DNA from: Loxodes magnus
Lineage: Eukaryota; Ciliophora; Karyorelictea; Loxodida; Loxodidae
Direction: 5' to 3'
DNA length: 64,000 nucleotides
Assembly (NCBI GenBank): GCA_946699065.1
Contig: CAMPDV010000020.1
Coordinates: 992,001-1,056,000, forward strand
Shown: positions 1 to 12,746 of the stretch, piece by piece
Layout: each line of letters opens with the position of its first letter
How positions within the stretch are numbered: position 1 is the first letter of the stretch
Notes under the pieces: generated by a model
The model's input: only the letters and a program-made list of their open reading frames with translations
Databases searched by the model: none
Told to the model about the DNA's origin: nothing
Made by a program: the position numbers and the translations under genes

Positions 1-441
1 TTACAGCTGAGATAGTTGTAACTCATATTGAAATGAAAAGCCTTAAAACACTAATCTGACTAGGGTTTTTCTAAGTTAATTGAATAAATCTTTTTAATAA
101 TAATTATTCTTTTTCCATATAGAATAGGCTATTGTAAAGCAAAATAAAGGAGCTAAATATATATATAGTTTATATCTCTAATCACTTCAAAGAATATAAT
201 AGCACCCTTACTAAATTACAAATTTAATTATTAGCTTCTAACTAATTATTAACTTCCATCACTATCTGCTTAAGCTTTAAATTTCCTTACTAAATTTATT
301 TAAGTATACCAAATTTACAACCTTACCACAGGGAGATTTTTGGCTTTTTTAATAAAAGAAAGGAAAAGCATTTTTATTGAATTTCTAGTTGAAGAGTGTT
401 GAGTCTTTAGCTACTAAAGAGTGGTTTATTATAGAATTAAA
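1..441. other. AT-rich non-coding DNA
   Basis: No reading frame on either strand has coding character here. It is the 5' flank of the gene starting at 442 and is extremely AT-rich. No RNA gene or repeat was recognised. Confidence 0.5.
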
Positions 442-1029
442 ATGAAAACTAATATTAATAAAAGCAAATTTACTAATATCTAAAATCTCAGCAGCTATAC
501 TCCTTCAAATTCCACTGTGTTTGAGTCTTTGAATATTAACTCAAAAACTCATCAGAAAAATAATAATTCACCTTGCCAAAATTCTTTAGAATTACCATAG
601 ATAGTCAAATCTAATAAAAAGCCTAAGAGAAATCACAAAAAATTCAAATTTGATTATCAGTTTCCTTAACTTGACTCATCTAGATATCAATATTATTATT
701 GGTTTAGATAAAGACAGGAGGGCGGTTAAGCATAAGCTAATTTGAGATATTAAGCTTAAGAATATTAAAGTAACGAATGAGCAACTTAGAATAAAAATAG
801 TTAAAGAATTTAAGACTTGAAAAACGAAGCCAAATAAATGAGATATTATGAAGGAGTTCTTTAATACTAGCAACCTTTTCATCCCACTTTCTACGAACAT
901 AACTCTGAAAGTATAAAATTTCCTAAATTTAAGAAGATAAAATGGAATAAAAATAAAATAGTTTTTAAATAAGAACTGGAAGATTTATAGTACTATCTCT
1001 AGGGTAACCAATAAAATAACTAAAATTGA
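442..1029 (+). CDS. Q/N-rich hypothetical protein, 195 aa
   Basis: Unrecognised. With TAA/TAG read as Gln and TGA as Trp, one frame runs from ATG at 442 to TGA at 1027-1029. The product is hydrophilic, rich in Gln, Asn, Lys and Tyr, with no signal peptide or membrane helix. One internal TGA falls in the context NEWATQ and is read as Trp. The middle (about residues 95-150) could form a helix rich in Q/A/E. The composition is higher in G+C than the flanks and the frame holds only one internal TGA, which supports coding. No intron is needed. No homologue is recognised, so no function is proposed. Confidence 0.6.
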
Positions 1030-2175
1030 TCATTTAATTAATTTGTAATAGTCGTTTACTTATTTCATGCTTTGTCTAATATATAATTTATAGTATGATA
1101 ATTCCTTTACTTCATGATGCTGCCAATTTATATCATTTAATATTATAATTCTTCCCTTCATTCTTATTAAAGTATACCTTCATATTTAATAGTAGTTTCA
1201 ATTATTTCAGTATAATTAAAATTTTTATAGGAGATTTTGATTTAAGGAAATAAGCTAGAATATTGAGCTTATTAAATAATAAATGAATAATAAATACTCT
1301 ATAATATAATCTTCAATAAGGCTTTAGCTAGTATTTATCTACTATTTCTATGATAGTAAGTAGGCTATAATTTAAGTATGGTTATTGTTATATTTACTAT
1401 TACATATTTCTACTATATTTTTTCAGTGCTTAAACCTTTATCCATAATGCAGTGCAAATATTAAACTTCTTATTAAATCTAGAAGCAATTCTAAAGTACT
1501 ATAATATAAAGCTAGCATTTTCATAAGGTATTTACTTATTAGCTTAGTTGAGATATTCTAGAGAAGACATTTAATTATCTAGACGTGTGATAAAGAAGAC
1601 AGTATTTAAATAAAATTTTTAAATCTAGGAATATTAAAGTAAATAAGTATAAGAAAATAGATTAAGTTACTTAGAGTATTGCTAACTCCCTTCAAAGGCA
1701 TTAAAACATATTTTAGTAATAATACACTAATATAATCTAATTAATACTTATGCTCATTAAATTATAAATATTTTATTATTAAGGAATTGTTTTGGCTAGC
1801 TTAGTGTACTATCTGCAGTTTTATTTTTATAGACTTTAATTTATGGCAATTAATTTACGATTCTTAAACCATATTTTCATTTAAATAAAAGTAAAGACAT
1901 AAGTTAACTTATCAATAATCATACTATTAGTGAAATTGACTAACGTTCTTTAAAACTTCAATTAAAGATATTACATAATGAGGCTTAAAATTAAGAGAGG
2001 AAAGAGATTAAGAAAATAGCTTGCAATGTAATTATAGTAAATTAAGTATCTAAACTATTAAACGTAGTTATTGAGAAATCTTTACCTAAAAGTGAAAAAT
2101 TAGATAGCTAGATAGAATTCATTTGATACTTCGCTTTAAAAGCTCATTTACTATATTAAAAATAGTTAAAATATA
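1030..2175. other. AT-rich intergenic DNA
   Basis: About 1.1 kb between two forward genes, made almost wholly of A/T with scattered short ORFs in all frames. Nothing coding, structured or repetitive was recognised. It must contain the terminator of the upstream gene and the promoter of the downstream one, but no motif stands out. Confidence 0.45.
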
Positions 2176-4697
2176 ATGTCTCAAGTGCAATTAAATACTT
2201 TTCCCAATTAAATTATTACTCAAAGGCTTTAGTAAATTAGAATTACGCCTATCTAAACTTAAGAGCAGCTAGACACAGAAATAAGCTAAACATCTAGTTC
2301 TCAAGAAAATGATAATTCTATTCTCGAAAAGAGTGAAACTTAACATATTTGAAATGAAAACGAAAAAGTAATTTTAGGAAAAATTAACGAAGAAGTATAG
2401 CAAAAGATTCTAAGTAAATACATATCTCAGCGTCACAAATTAGAAGACTATCTATATAACTTTTAATAGAATTTGAAAGAGATAATACGCTAATAAAATA
2501 ATAAAAAGTCTGACCATTAACTCAAAATTCAATCCCTAAAACAATAACTAAATGAAATGAATGCAAAAGTGTAAGTAATAAATTTAGATGTGAAATGGAA
2601 TGAGGATGCTAAAGCTATGAGCATGTTTTTAAAAGATTACGAGAAGAAAATGTGATTTAGAAAGAAAGAGTTAATTAATTATAGGTTGCTATCTCCAGTG
2701 TAAACAAGAGGTTAACTTCTTCTAGCGAAATTCGGCAAAATTTGATTTAAAACACTTATAATGCAAATAGCAAAAGTAAGCTACTAAAAAAGGCTAATAA
2801 ATAAACAAAGAGTTTCCATAAAGGAATGACCTTGAGCAAGTGATATTTCTAAAATGTCAATTCTAAGATAAACTAGAAATAGTTGCTAAAAATGCAAAAG
2901 AACGAAGCTGAAGAAACAATATTAAAAGCGAGTGTAGAACATCTGAACTAAAGGTTAAGACAGCTATAATCACGAAAAAAGAATTTGTTTGAGTATAAAG
3001 TAATGTGGTGCCTTCAACTTGAAAAAATAAAAGAAAACTTATCCAAGTTTCAATAAAATTTCTAAACGGATAATCCTGATGAAATTATAGAGAAATATAA
3101 GTAAATACAAATAGAATAACAAAGTCGTGAAAACTAGATAGCAGAAAAATCTCTAGAATATGCAAAGCTTTATGAAACTTATCATATATTATAAAATGAA
3201 CTTACTTAAGATAAGAGTTAATTTTAGAAGGATTAACAAAAAAAATATGAATATTTGAAAGATATGTCTGTTGGCAGTTTGTTGTAATCGCGAATTCTAA
3301 ATAATAAAATTTTGGAAGCAAAGTAATTTTAAAGATAAGTTGCATTGACTACCTTATAACTATATAATCAATTACAATATATTGATAATTGAGATTCTAA
3401 ATAACTTTTAGGACCTTGCATTAAATTCAATTTCACTTAGTTGCTTTCAATATACTTTGAAGCAATTTAAAGAGACGATATGGAAAAATTCGATTTTATA
3501 TTAATCCAAATGGATAACAAATAATATCAGCTTTATAGCGATCTAAAAATAATGCTCATTCTTTTGGAAAAAAAACTAGTGACAGCAATTGCTTTTATAT
3601 CTTAATACAAAGCTTTTTACTAATAGTTAATGGCCAGTGAATCTAGCAAAAATATATCATAAAATTTTGTTAAAAAGCTTACTAAATCAAATATACTCTT
3701 CTAAAGTATTCAAAACATCAAATTTCGCAAGAAAAAAAAACAGACTAATGAAACTTTTAGCTAAGAAGGGAAAAAATTATTGAAAAAGCATTTTATGATT
3801 CCATAGCATGGAGAAAATACTCGCAAAATAACAAACATCTACAGTATGATCAAAGCTGCAAAGTGGATAAATGATAAAATTTCTTAGGAAAACTAGTAAA
3901 ATATAAAAAATAATGATAATAAATATGATTCAACCGATTAAATTAATTCAGAACAGCAATTATTTAACTGCAAAAGATAATAAATAAAGTTGGATTAAGT
4001 TAGTTAAATCAGAATTAACAGAAAGTCATTTTTTGCTAGAAGAAGCATCTAAACATCTAGATCTGAAAATGTTCATCAATCTTTAATTAGTGAATTTTCT
4101 ACCAAAAGTTTTGATTTCACTAAAGGTTTTCATAGAAGGAGTTCTAAATCTTTATACTCCAGGGATGCAAATTGAAATACTGTATTATAGAAAACTCTAA
4201 ATACAATGGATAAAGGCATTTAAACTTTGAATTCTAAGTAAAATAAGATGCTAAAAAATAAATTAAAAAATCACTCTTTAGAAAAGTTATTTAGTGGAGC
4301 TACGATGGAAGATATGACGACAAAATAATATGCAATGGAACTTAGGCTATAGCTAAATAATTAGAACATGATCTACAATAAACTGTTGCAATAGAGTAAA
4401 GCATCAAAAAAATTATTCTAAGATCAAAGATAAATACTTACAACGAGAGAGCACAAAAATATTCTTCCTAATTCGATTAAAATAGATTAATTGTTTGAAA
4501 CTTAAGAGTCACAAAAGAGATTTAAAAGAAGACCATTTTATAATAAAATAAAAAAGAGTATTTCGCTTGTTGAATCTAACTATTCTTCAGAAAACGAAAT
4601 CCAATCCAATAACTTAAAAAAAAAAATTATGAAGTTCAGATTGAAGAAGTAAAAATAAAACTTCAAGAGTCTCAGCATGAACTTTATGTCTTAATGA
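2176..4697 (+). CDS. Large coiled-coil protein, about 834 aa
   Basis: ATG at 2176 opens a Glu/Lys/Gln/Leu-rich frame with long heptad-like helices, for example EEVQQKILSKYI, and no membrane segment. At 2776-2792 a 17-nt GT-AG intron (begins GTAAGCTACT) joins frame 1 to frame 3. The second exon stays open to TGA at 4695-4697. Several internal TGA are read as Trp (for example HIWNENEK). Near the end there is a problem: after an 11-A run at 4616-4626 a different frame looks more coding (VQIEEVKIKLQES), so a missed intron or a one-base sequence error is likely and the true stop may be as far as about 4895. Probably a cytoskeletal or scaffold protein by architecture only; no family is recognised. 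Confidence 0.6.
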
Positions 4698-4938
4698 GGG
4701 TTAACTACAAGAGAATAAAACAAATAAATAATCTTTAAGTTAAAAATATAAAAATAAAATAAAAATAATTTTATAACCATTAAATTTCAAAAAATAGTAT
4801 CTAAAATACTTATAGTAATTTGTATCAAATCTAAAGCGAAAATATATACATTCAAAAATCTTAAGTAAGAAAACAGTTTAAGCATTTTAAAATGAAAAAT
4901 TAAAGCTATTAAATTATAGAAGATAAATAAAATGCATT

Positions 4939-6233
4939 TCAATTTATTAAGTTAGGAAACTATAAATATGGCCCCAGCTAAAAGTCCTCTCTTGGTGTTA
5001 TTTTCAACTTTTCTATCATTTTTTAATATAATTTCTAATTAATTGATTTCTTTAATTCACTTCGGCTATTTTTTTTATAAGCTTTTTGGATTAAAGTCTT
5101 GTTCTAACTAGTTACTTTAATAAAACTGCAAGGATTTAATTCCTTTAAATTTTAGTTTGCATAAGTCAAAGATTTTTCTGCTTTATTTATTGTTTAAAAT
5201 TTAAAATCATTATACTTCTAAGTTTAAAAATCCTAAAACTATAATTACTTTCCATCATTATACTCAGTTTAATTTACTTGGCTAACTTTATTAAAAGTAT
5301 CCTGAATTTTCTAATAGGTTTATGTACTTTGGAGTTACTATTAATCTTCTTATTATGCTTTTTCTGTTTATTATTATTCAGATTTATCTTCTTAATTATG
5401 AGATTTCTAGAGTTCTTAAATCAATTATTTAATTTCAAGGATATGATCGTATATAGACAAGTCTTATTATACTAACTACTTCTAGGAACGCTTTTAAATA
5501 TCAAATAAATTAAGAAATTCACTAGATTCAGATCTAGAAATGAATGATTAACTATTTTAAGATGTAGGAGAAAGTGTATCTTGTGAATTAACGTTTGATA
5601 TGAAGTTCATTGCATTTTCAGGAAAGAAGTCAATTTTAAGAAAACTCAAAATAGAGTTAAGAAGCTTTTCAATTTTAATATGCTGAAAACTTATACTTCC
5701 ATTTAGAATAGACTCTATCAATGATTTGCTAGTTTCTATTTTCGTTTATAATTAGACAATTCATTGAAACATCTATTATTCCTCTATTTCTAATGATTAA
5801 TAATTATCTTCCAGTATCTTTTTATCCTCCTATATCTGGATGAAAGCATACCTATAATAGCTTTTCTTAATTAGTATTTGCGAATGTTTCAGCAGAAATT
5901 TAAATTTAAATAATTTATTCTAATTTTAAGAGTAGTATGGATATGATATTATCCTTTTAAATTGATAATTAAGAATTGGCTCTTGTATATTTTATTCCCT
6001 ATATAATTTGCTTTAAACATTAATTTTACTCTATTTACCCCATAAGATTTAGCTATAAATTTGATAATTCTTATTCCAACCTAAATTAAAATTTACTCTT
6101 AACACGTTTTCTTATATTTTAAGCTTTCCGCTTTTTCTTCTTCCAGCTTTATCTATAACTCTTAAATTTGATATTCTAGCTGTTTAGCTTTTAAAAAGTA
6201 GCTTTCATAGGAATTTTATATGGCAGTCTTCAT
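4939..6233 (-). CDS. Coiled-coil protein, 420 aa, two 16-nt introns
   Basis: Coding segments 6233-6097, 6080-5852 and 5835-4939 on the minus strand, stop at 4939-4941. Introns of exactly 16 nt lie at 6081-6096 and 5836-5851, and each restores the frame. The start reads MKTAIQNSYESYFLKAKQLE and leads into clear heptads (QELQIKLEEEKAESLKY). The middle is Ile/Leu-rich helical, then a Ser-rich linker (TLSPTSQNSQS) and a Gln/Lys coiled coil reach the C-terminus, which ends GPYLQFPNLIN. Over 290 codons of the last exon only one TGA occurs. The gene converges on the coiled-coil gene upstream. The forward strand shows hydrophobic shadow ORFs here that were rejected. Function unknown. Confidence 0.72.
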
Positions 6234-7165
6234 TTTTATTATAATTATACTTAAATTAAAGTAAATAAACGTTTAAAAAGGATGTAATTTTCTATTTAAG
6301 AAAGCTAGTTGCTTATTCTTAGCTTAATAGTGCTTAAATTAGATAACTAAAAGAAATACTTCAGTATATTGTATTATCCAATTAGCCAACTAAAGTCTAA
6401 ATATTTAAAAAATAGTTTAAACTATAAAACCCTTTTCCTTACATCTAGGTTATTCAAATTATTCCATAAAGGAGTTTAATTATCTATCTCATTTATGATC
6501 TTACTAGCTCCTTAAATCTTGAAAGTCTGGATTGGTAACTGATTAATTTGTTGAATAAAATAATTAAATTAAAGAATAAATTTAAGAATTGGCTTAGAGT
6601 AACAGTGAAGGAAGACTAAATAAAAGTATAACATACTAAGATATGAAAGAAGAAAAACGATAAATTAAGCTATAAAACTAAAGAAGCTATAATAGCTAAG
6701 ATAATAAATAGAGTATATTATTTAATACACTTGCTTACTATTCCTCTGCTATAAAACTATACTTCATTTCATATTTGTACTTTTACAAACCTTGTTTAAA
6801 AAATTAAGCCACGATGATAAAATTAATGAATGGAAAAAATAAGAAAAGAGATTGAAAAGATAGACTTTAAATAGAGAAGAAAAAGAAAACTCCATATTTT
6901 ATTTTGAAGTAATTAAGATAAATAACCTTAGTTAAAGGTATATTATAGTTATATCAATGAGTCTGATCTATATCATTAATAAGAAAAAGACCATTTAAGG
7001 AAGTAGCTAATAAAGAATATAATTATTGCTTTAAAAGTTAAAACAGAATTGATCATAATCATTATATTTCTTAGTAATATACACGATTTTTCTTTTTAAC
7101 AATCATTTTCTAATTAAAATTGAATATAAAACTACTATTTAAGCAAATACTAAATAAAAGTTAAA
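6234..7165. other. AT-rich region between divergent genes
   Basis: About 930 bp separating the start of the minus-strand coiled-coil gene from the start of the transporter. It presumably holds both promoters. A short purine-rich stretch near 6830-6900 could encode a lysine-rich peptide but has no support beyond composition. Confidence 0.4.
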
Positions 7166-8731
7166 ATGGAGAAAAAACTAAATGCTATGAAAGCTTAGAG
7201 AGACTAACCGAAGAAATTAAAAACTGAAAGGGATCCTGAACAGCCATCCAACTTTAAGGATGCCATTTTGAGTCCTCTATCTCCTTTACATGTTGTTAGA
7301 TCTCCCTTGGAGCCACCTATTAATCTTCCTAAACAAAGTTCCCTCCAAACCATTACGGGTATATGGAATAGTATGATGGGAGCTATTATGTTGGCTATTC
7401 CATGGGGCTTTGAAATGGCTGGAGGAATTTACCTTTCTTCATTCATAATGATAGGTATTTTATGTCTTTCCATGCTAACGAACGATTTCATCATGAGGCA
7501 ATGCTTTTACTTGAAAAAAGAAATGCTTTGTGAAGCAATGAGAGTTATTTTAGGAGACGCTGGATATAATATTACTCAATGCTTGTGCATGGTAGGAATG
7601 TTTGGCTCTTTAATGGCTCTTTTCATTTATATGAGTAACTGCTTTTTAGGAATATATGGAGCAATACTTATTTGGAATGGATAAGAACCTATTAAAATGG
7701 TCGATACGCCTTTAGAATATCTACTAGTAGCAGGTTCCATCATCTTTGTTATTCTCTGGTTGTTAACAATGCCAAAGGAAAAAGAATTTTACCTGAAGCT
7801 AATTTCAGGTGGCGTTCTTTTCAGCATTTTTTTGATGGGACTTGTATGTTTCATGAGTGCCAATGCTATGGCTGACAAAGAAGAAAAGAATGCATAGTAA
7901 AAAGAAAGTAAAGCTGATACAATTATTTAAACTTCTGCAGGAGGCGGAGGACGTTATGCTCAAGGAGTTGATCCTACTGATCCAACCTGGTTAAATTTAT
8001 GTGCTTTATCAGCAGGAGCTTTCGGAATTTAGCCCTTTGTTGTTCAACTCGTTGCAAACAACAGAACACCCGAAAATAACACAAGAGATATGCTTCTTGG
8101 AAATACATTTGTAGGAATCTGCTATCTACTAGCTGGAGTAATGGGCTATTTAGGTTTTTCAAGTAGTAATTAAGGAGAATATATAATAGCTGAAAATATT
8201 ACTGCAATGTTTCCAGTAGATAGCATAGAATCTTTCTTAGTAAGAATTTTGCTTCTAGCCTAAATTTGCTGCGTCTTTCCTCTTTAGTTGTTTATCCTAA
8301 AAATATGGACTTTCCATTTATTTGGAGTTGAAGATGAAACTAATCTAAAACTAGGAATAAATAGATTTTTCTGTATTGGTTTTCCATTTTTCATTAGCAT
8401 TGTTTATCCATCTGTAGGTAGAATTATGGCTTTTAAAGGAGCAATTGCTAGTTTATGGCTGACTTATATTTCTCCTTATTTACTTTAGACCATGCTTACT
8501 AAACCACACAACAAATTTTTGTATCAAGTTGAACAAAAAGAATCTGATAACATCGAGGAACCTTTATTAGAGTAGGAATAAAGGAGAGGACCTTCTCATC
8601 ATTTAAAGAATTAGTCTCAAATATATGGATCAAGTGGTGAATGGCTCGCTTGGTCAATTCTTTATGGAATAATTCCAACAATTGGAATAACTGTTTTCTT
8701 GTATCAAATCATAGGTCCTTTCATATGGTGA
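7166..8731 (+). CDS. Amino-acid transporter, AAAP/SLC32-36-38 type, 521 aa
   Basis: Single exon from ATG 7166 to TGA 8729-8731. A basic, Pro-rich cytosolic N-terminus of about 65 residues is followed by the family's first helix, GIWNSMMGAIMLAIPWGFEM, which matches the conserved N-x-M-x-G-x-G-x-L-x-x-P pattern of the auxin/amino-acid permease (Aa_trans) family. About ten or eleven hydrophobic segments follow. There is a loop rich in Gly (AGGGGRYAQGVD) after helix 5, and a cytosolic Glu/Lys/Gln loop before the last helix, which ends PFIW then TGA. All Gln in this gene encoded by TAA/TAG fall at plausible loop positions. Predicted role: proton- or sodium-coupled amino-acid transport across plasma membrane or vacuole; substrate cannot be told from sequence. 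Confidence 0.85.
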
Positions 8732-10688
8732 TACAAAATTAAACAAAACTCTTTATTCAGCAATATTCTTAATAATAATTACATTAAACCATATTTCTTC
8801 TTATCCATTCTTTTACCTTATCTTACTACTTTTATTTCGCTATTATGTTAGATATCTACAAAATACCAGAACTCTATATTTTAAGAATGGCAATAAGTCA
8901 AACTATCTACATTTATTCAGAAACATGTAGTCAACTAATTTCTAAGCTTAAGTACTAAAAACAAAAGCTCTTACTACATTTAGTTCTATAAGTGATTTAA
9001 TAAATAGAACTGCTTACTAAGACACTAAATATTATTAGCAAAAGTATTTTAACTATATTATTAGATTAAGTTAAATACTACAATGCACTTTAAAGTTAAC
9101 TCCTTAAATTCAGATTAAAATCTCTCAAAACTAGCTTAAGTTTTATTATTTATTGCTAGGCTTCTTAATTTCAAAACTTATAATATACTCTCTATTTCTA
9201 TTAAGATTTACCATAGATATATTCCTAATTTTAATGATCAGTTTAGCCATTAGATTATTTTAAGGTATTTCTGAATTTATTTTTGCAAATATTAAAAAAG
9301 GTATAAAGATTAGGGTTATAGGGAAATAAAAGAAAGATTCTTAAATACATGTATTAAGAAATAAGCGTCTTAAATGATAAATAATTATCTAATATATTGT
9401 GCATAGAAGAGGCAAATAGTACTTTAATATCACTTATTTTCATTACTTTTTAGATTATTTCTTATATTATCTGTGATCTTTGTAATCCAACTAGATATTG
9501 CAGGTACAAAATAATTAATTAAGATAAAAGTAAAATTAAAAGAATTTCAAAACCCAATTTAAGTTTGATATTAGTAGGAATTCTAATTTATTATGAAGCT
9601 CAAATTATATTAAAAAAAAGTTATATAAGCAAACTATCTTTGTATCCTTATTATATCTCTACTCTTTCATCAATTATTTTATACATCCATTTTAATCTCA
9701 AAATATCAATAAATAAAATAAATTGTTCAAATAAATATGCATTTAGAATATAAGCAGGTTATAAAAGATAATGATTAAGTACTATAATTAGATTAGAAAA
9801 TAAAATAAAGTAGGTTAATTTAAGATAATGATAGTCATTATTATTAATAAAATTAAAGCTTTATTTTAATTTAATACTCTTATATCAATTTTGCAATACT
9901 TCTTTTACTCTTATTTTTTTACTGTCTGCTATTAGTGTAAGATATGCTAATATTACCTATTAAGCTACTTAAATATCCTATTTCTTCTTAAGTTAACTAT
10001 AATATCCTTTAATGATTTATTAATACAGACTTATTTTATTTTATAAGCTTATTCATTTATAAGTTAAGCTAGATATTTGTTCTAGATTGAATTACCTCTG
10101 AAAAGGTTTCCTTATAAAAAAGCATAGATATGGTTTGTGATAAGGTATTAATTATAATTTGGTTAAAGAGTGCTCAATCTTAAACTCTTTAGTTAAGAAT
10201 TTAAAGCATATAATAAATTAAATTTATCAAACTAAAGCCATTTAAGTGTCTTATAATATTAATAGTAGTCTAATTTTAATTTAGCTTCAAATCTTATGCT
10301 AAAGCCTTTAAAAATACTCAAAAGTATCTATAACTTATAACAATTTTAGAACCTTATGAAGAAGTGATCTAAAACTAGAATGATATAATAATAAGTTAGA
10401 ATTGCTTATAGCAACATAACTTATATCCTATTACATTGTTTAATATAATATTCTTAATAAATAGAAGCAATATATCTATATTACAGGTATAAATTCTAAG
10501 CAGGTTTTATTTATAAATATAGTTTTTGCAATAGTTACAAATGATTAATAACTATTTATAAATAAAAATATTCAAAACACTCTTATAAATTTAAAGAACT
10601 TAATATCATAATTCAAATAGCAATAATAAGAATAAATTGCTTAGCTTCTCAAGTAGGATTTATAAAAAGAATAATCTATTATACATTT
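8732..10688. other. AT-rich intergenic DNA with long chance ORFs
   Basis: About 2 kb of very AT-rich DNA. One forward frame is open from ATG 8887 to TGA 9772-9774 (295 codons) and looks like a Leu/Ile/Lys-rich membrane protein, but its base composition equals the flanks and such lengths are expected by chance when TGA is the only stop. It may instead be a decayed gene. No RNA or repeat recognised. Confidence 0.4.
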
Positions 10689-11270
10689 TCATTAATGCTA
10701 TTGCTTGCGAAAGTTAATAGTCTTATTATTTAGGCTGTTCGCTCTTTTTAGAATTTAAACTTCCCTTATTAATTGCTAAACCAACTTTGTTAACTCTTTA
10801 TTTTATTCTTTTACTTCAGCGACTTCTAATTTGAGGCCTACTATTATTTGTTCCATTTTTTCTTACCTTTCTTAAAAATCTACTTCATTTTACTTTTTTT
10901 ATCTAGTGGGAGTTTGTTAAACTGAATTTTAAACTGATTTAGCGGCTTTTTAAGCAAGAATGCTCTTGTGATTATTTTAGATTTTGATTCTTTGCTAGAA
11001 TGGAATGTATTTCTTTTTTTCTTGCTAATTTATGCACTAGCTAAAATTATTCAACTATGTTCTAAATACACTTTCTTTTGGAGATTCTTTTGAGTCCTTT
11101 TTCGTGTTTTTAGATGAAGTAGGACTTTTTTATCTTTTGTCGAAAGAACTTTCTTCATTTCGGACTTTGTTTTTAGATTATTCACGGTCACTCATATTTC
11201 CAGAGTTAAATAGATATCAGGACTTGTCAAAAAATTAAGATCCCTACTAATTTTAATTTATTTCATTCAT
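10689..11270 (-). CDS. Hydrophilic protein with C-terminal coiled coil, 193 aa
   Basis: Minus strand, start ATG at 11268-11270, stop TGA at 10689-10691. The first 90 residues are Ser/Lys/Asp-rich and probably disordered (SPTSSKNTKKDSKESPKES). The last 70 form a good coiled coil (EQIIVGLKLEVAEVKEQNKE followed by LTKLVQQLIREVQIL). One internal TGA is read as Trp. Coding-like residues continue upstream of the chosen ATG (SESESEGD), so a short 5' exon may be missing. It is divergent from the gene starting at 11368, about 97 bp away. No family recognised. Confidence 0.65.
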
Positions 11271-11367
11271 TTAGGTATTGTCCAGATAGCAATCACCTTC
11301 AGATTCTGATTCTGATTATATGGTATTCAAAGTACTTTTTTTTGTTTCTAAGTAGATTAAAACTAAG

Positions 11368-12657
11368 ATGAACAGAAGATCATCTCCATTAATTTGCTGC
11401 TATGAATCAACTTAGATGCTTCATTCATTGCTGTACTTTGTTATATACTAAATCACTTTTTATGATGATCACTCAGAAAATACATTCTAAGAAATGGAGA
11501 TTCACTCAAGAGGTGCATAAATGATTTGCTAGAGTATTTTATTCTGGCTTAAGCATTATTAGCGAGCCTATATCAAAGCATTACTTATAAATAGAAAGCA
11601 AACAATGAAATATCCCAAGTATCGTTAATAAGATTTCATCAGACGATAAATTCTTTAATAGCTCCTTGCTTCTCTGTTTAATGCTTCTTTATCGTATAAA
11701 ATATGTTTCATAGCAGAGTTGGTGCATCTTAAGTATCTGGATTTCTATACTGATTGAAATAATTACGACAAAGTTAATTAGAAACTAAGAAGGCTTGGCT
11801 GTTGCCTTTATGCTTTGATAACTTTTGCATACTTAATTGATAATGTTTAACACTTCATCTGAACGCAATTCTGTTAATTACTTAGGCTGAATTAATAAAA
11901 TACCTTTTAAATTGCTCTTATTTCAAGCATACGTTCAAAAAGACTTAACTAGGCGCTTTATTCATTTTAGTGCATTTTAGAAATTAACTGTAATATTAAT
12001 GAGAATTGGACTTAGTTAGACTATTTATTTAATTTCAAAGCAGTTAACTTTACTTATGCATTAAGCTTTGAAATAACTTATTTATCTTCCTATTTAGCAT
12101 AGTCAAGTGAATATTCCAATCAAGAGCTCTTTATTTGCTCATTATTATATAAAGTTTAAGTTGCAATATAGACTCTAATAGCAATAGCTAGGAGTTATAT
12201 TAGTGATAGTTTGAATATCTTTTAATTTAATAATTCTAAATAAGAGTATGCTCAATTATATCTGTGGCTCATTATATCTTTTACAAGTTCCATTATTGAA
12301 AGCTTATTTCATGTCTAAGAGTTAGTCATTCCTAAATGGCTACTCCAAATAATAAAATAATTTATGGCTTTGCTAGTTTCAAAATACCAACGAATCAGTA
12401 ACTAAATCTGAATATTTTGTAAAGTATTTTTAAGAGTGAAAGGAAAGGTAACGCTAAGGGAATGTGAGTCTACAAAATAAGATAGAAGAATAATTCTCTT
12501 AGCATAAGTTTTGGTATTTTACTATAAATAAGATGCAATTAAGCATTATTGCTGTTTATTTGATTTAACTCTAATAGTTTATAGCAGATTACCAAGGTAG
12601 AAAGTGGTAATGAGAAGTGCTTTAAGGAGAGAATAGGAAAGCTAAATAAAAAGATGA
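11368..12657 (+). CDS. Unrecognised helical protein, 429 aa
   Basis: ATG at 11368 starts MNRRSSPLICCYESTQ; TGA at 12655-12657 closes the frame, no intron needed. Only three internal TGA occur in 430 codons, against about eleven in the competing minus-strand frame, which is why this strand was chosen. The protein is mostly alpha-helical by composition, with a basic segment (INRKQTMKYPKYRQQDFIRR) near residues 70-90, and Leu/Ile-rich helices after it that resemble a helical-repeat or HEAT-like fold more than membrane spans. The C-terminus carries a beta-like stretch, RVKGKVTLRECESTKQDRR then ILLAQVLVFYY, reminiscent of a PH-domain strand pair; this is only a resemblance. The next gene starts 89 bp downstream on the same strand. 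Confidence 0.6.
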
Positions 12658-12746
12658 GAAGGTGGTTTTAATAGAATTATAACGGGATTAATTATTGAAG
12701 GAAGTAAAAGTCATTATTTTAAAATAATTTAATTTGTGATAAAAAA

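Noticed and set aside
5278..5475. Strongly hydrophobic forward ORF.
   Set aside because: Antisense shadow of the Gln/Glu-rich third exon of the minus-strand coiled-coil gene (4939-6233).
8887..9774. Forward 295-codon ORF in an AT-rich gap, membrane-protein-like.
   Set aside because: Composition equals the gap, and with TGA as the only stop such lengths are expected by chance over this much AT-rich DNA. Could be a relic; not annotated as a gene.
11364..12546. Minus-strand frame of about 394 codons joined by a 16-nt GT-AG segment to the gene ending at 10689.
   Set aside because: It needs about eleven TGA as Trp, against three on the plus strand, whose residues read as a better protein (gene 11368-12657).
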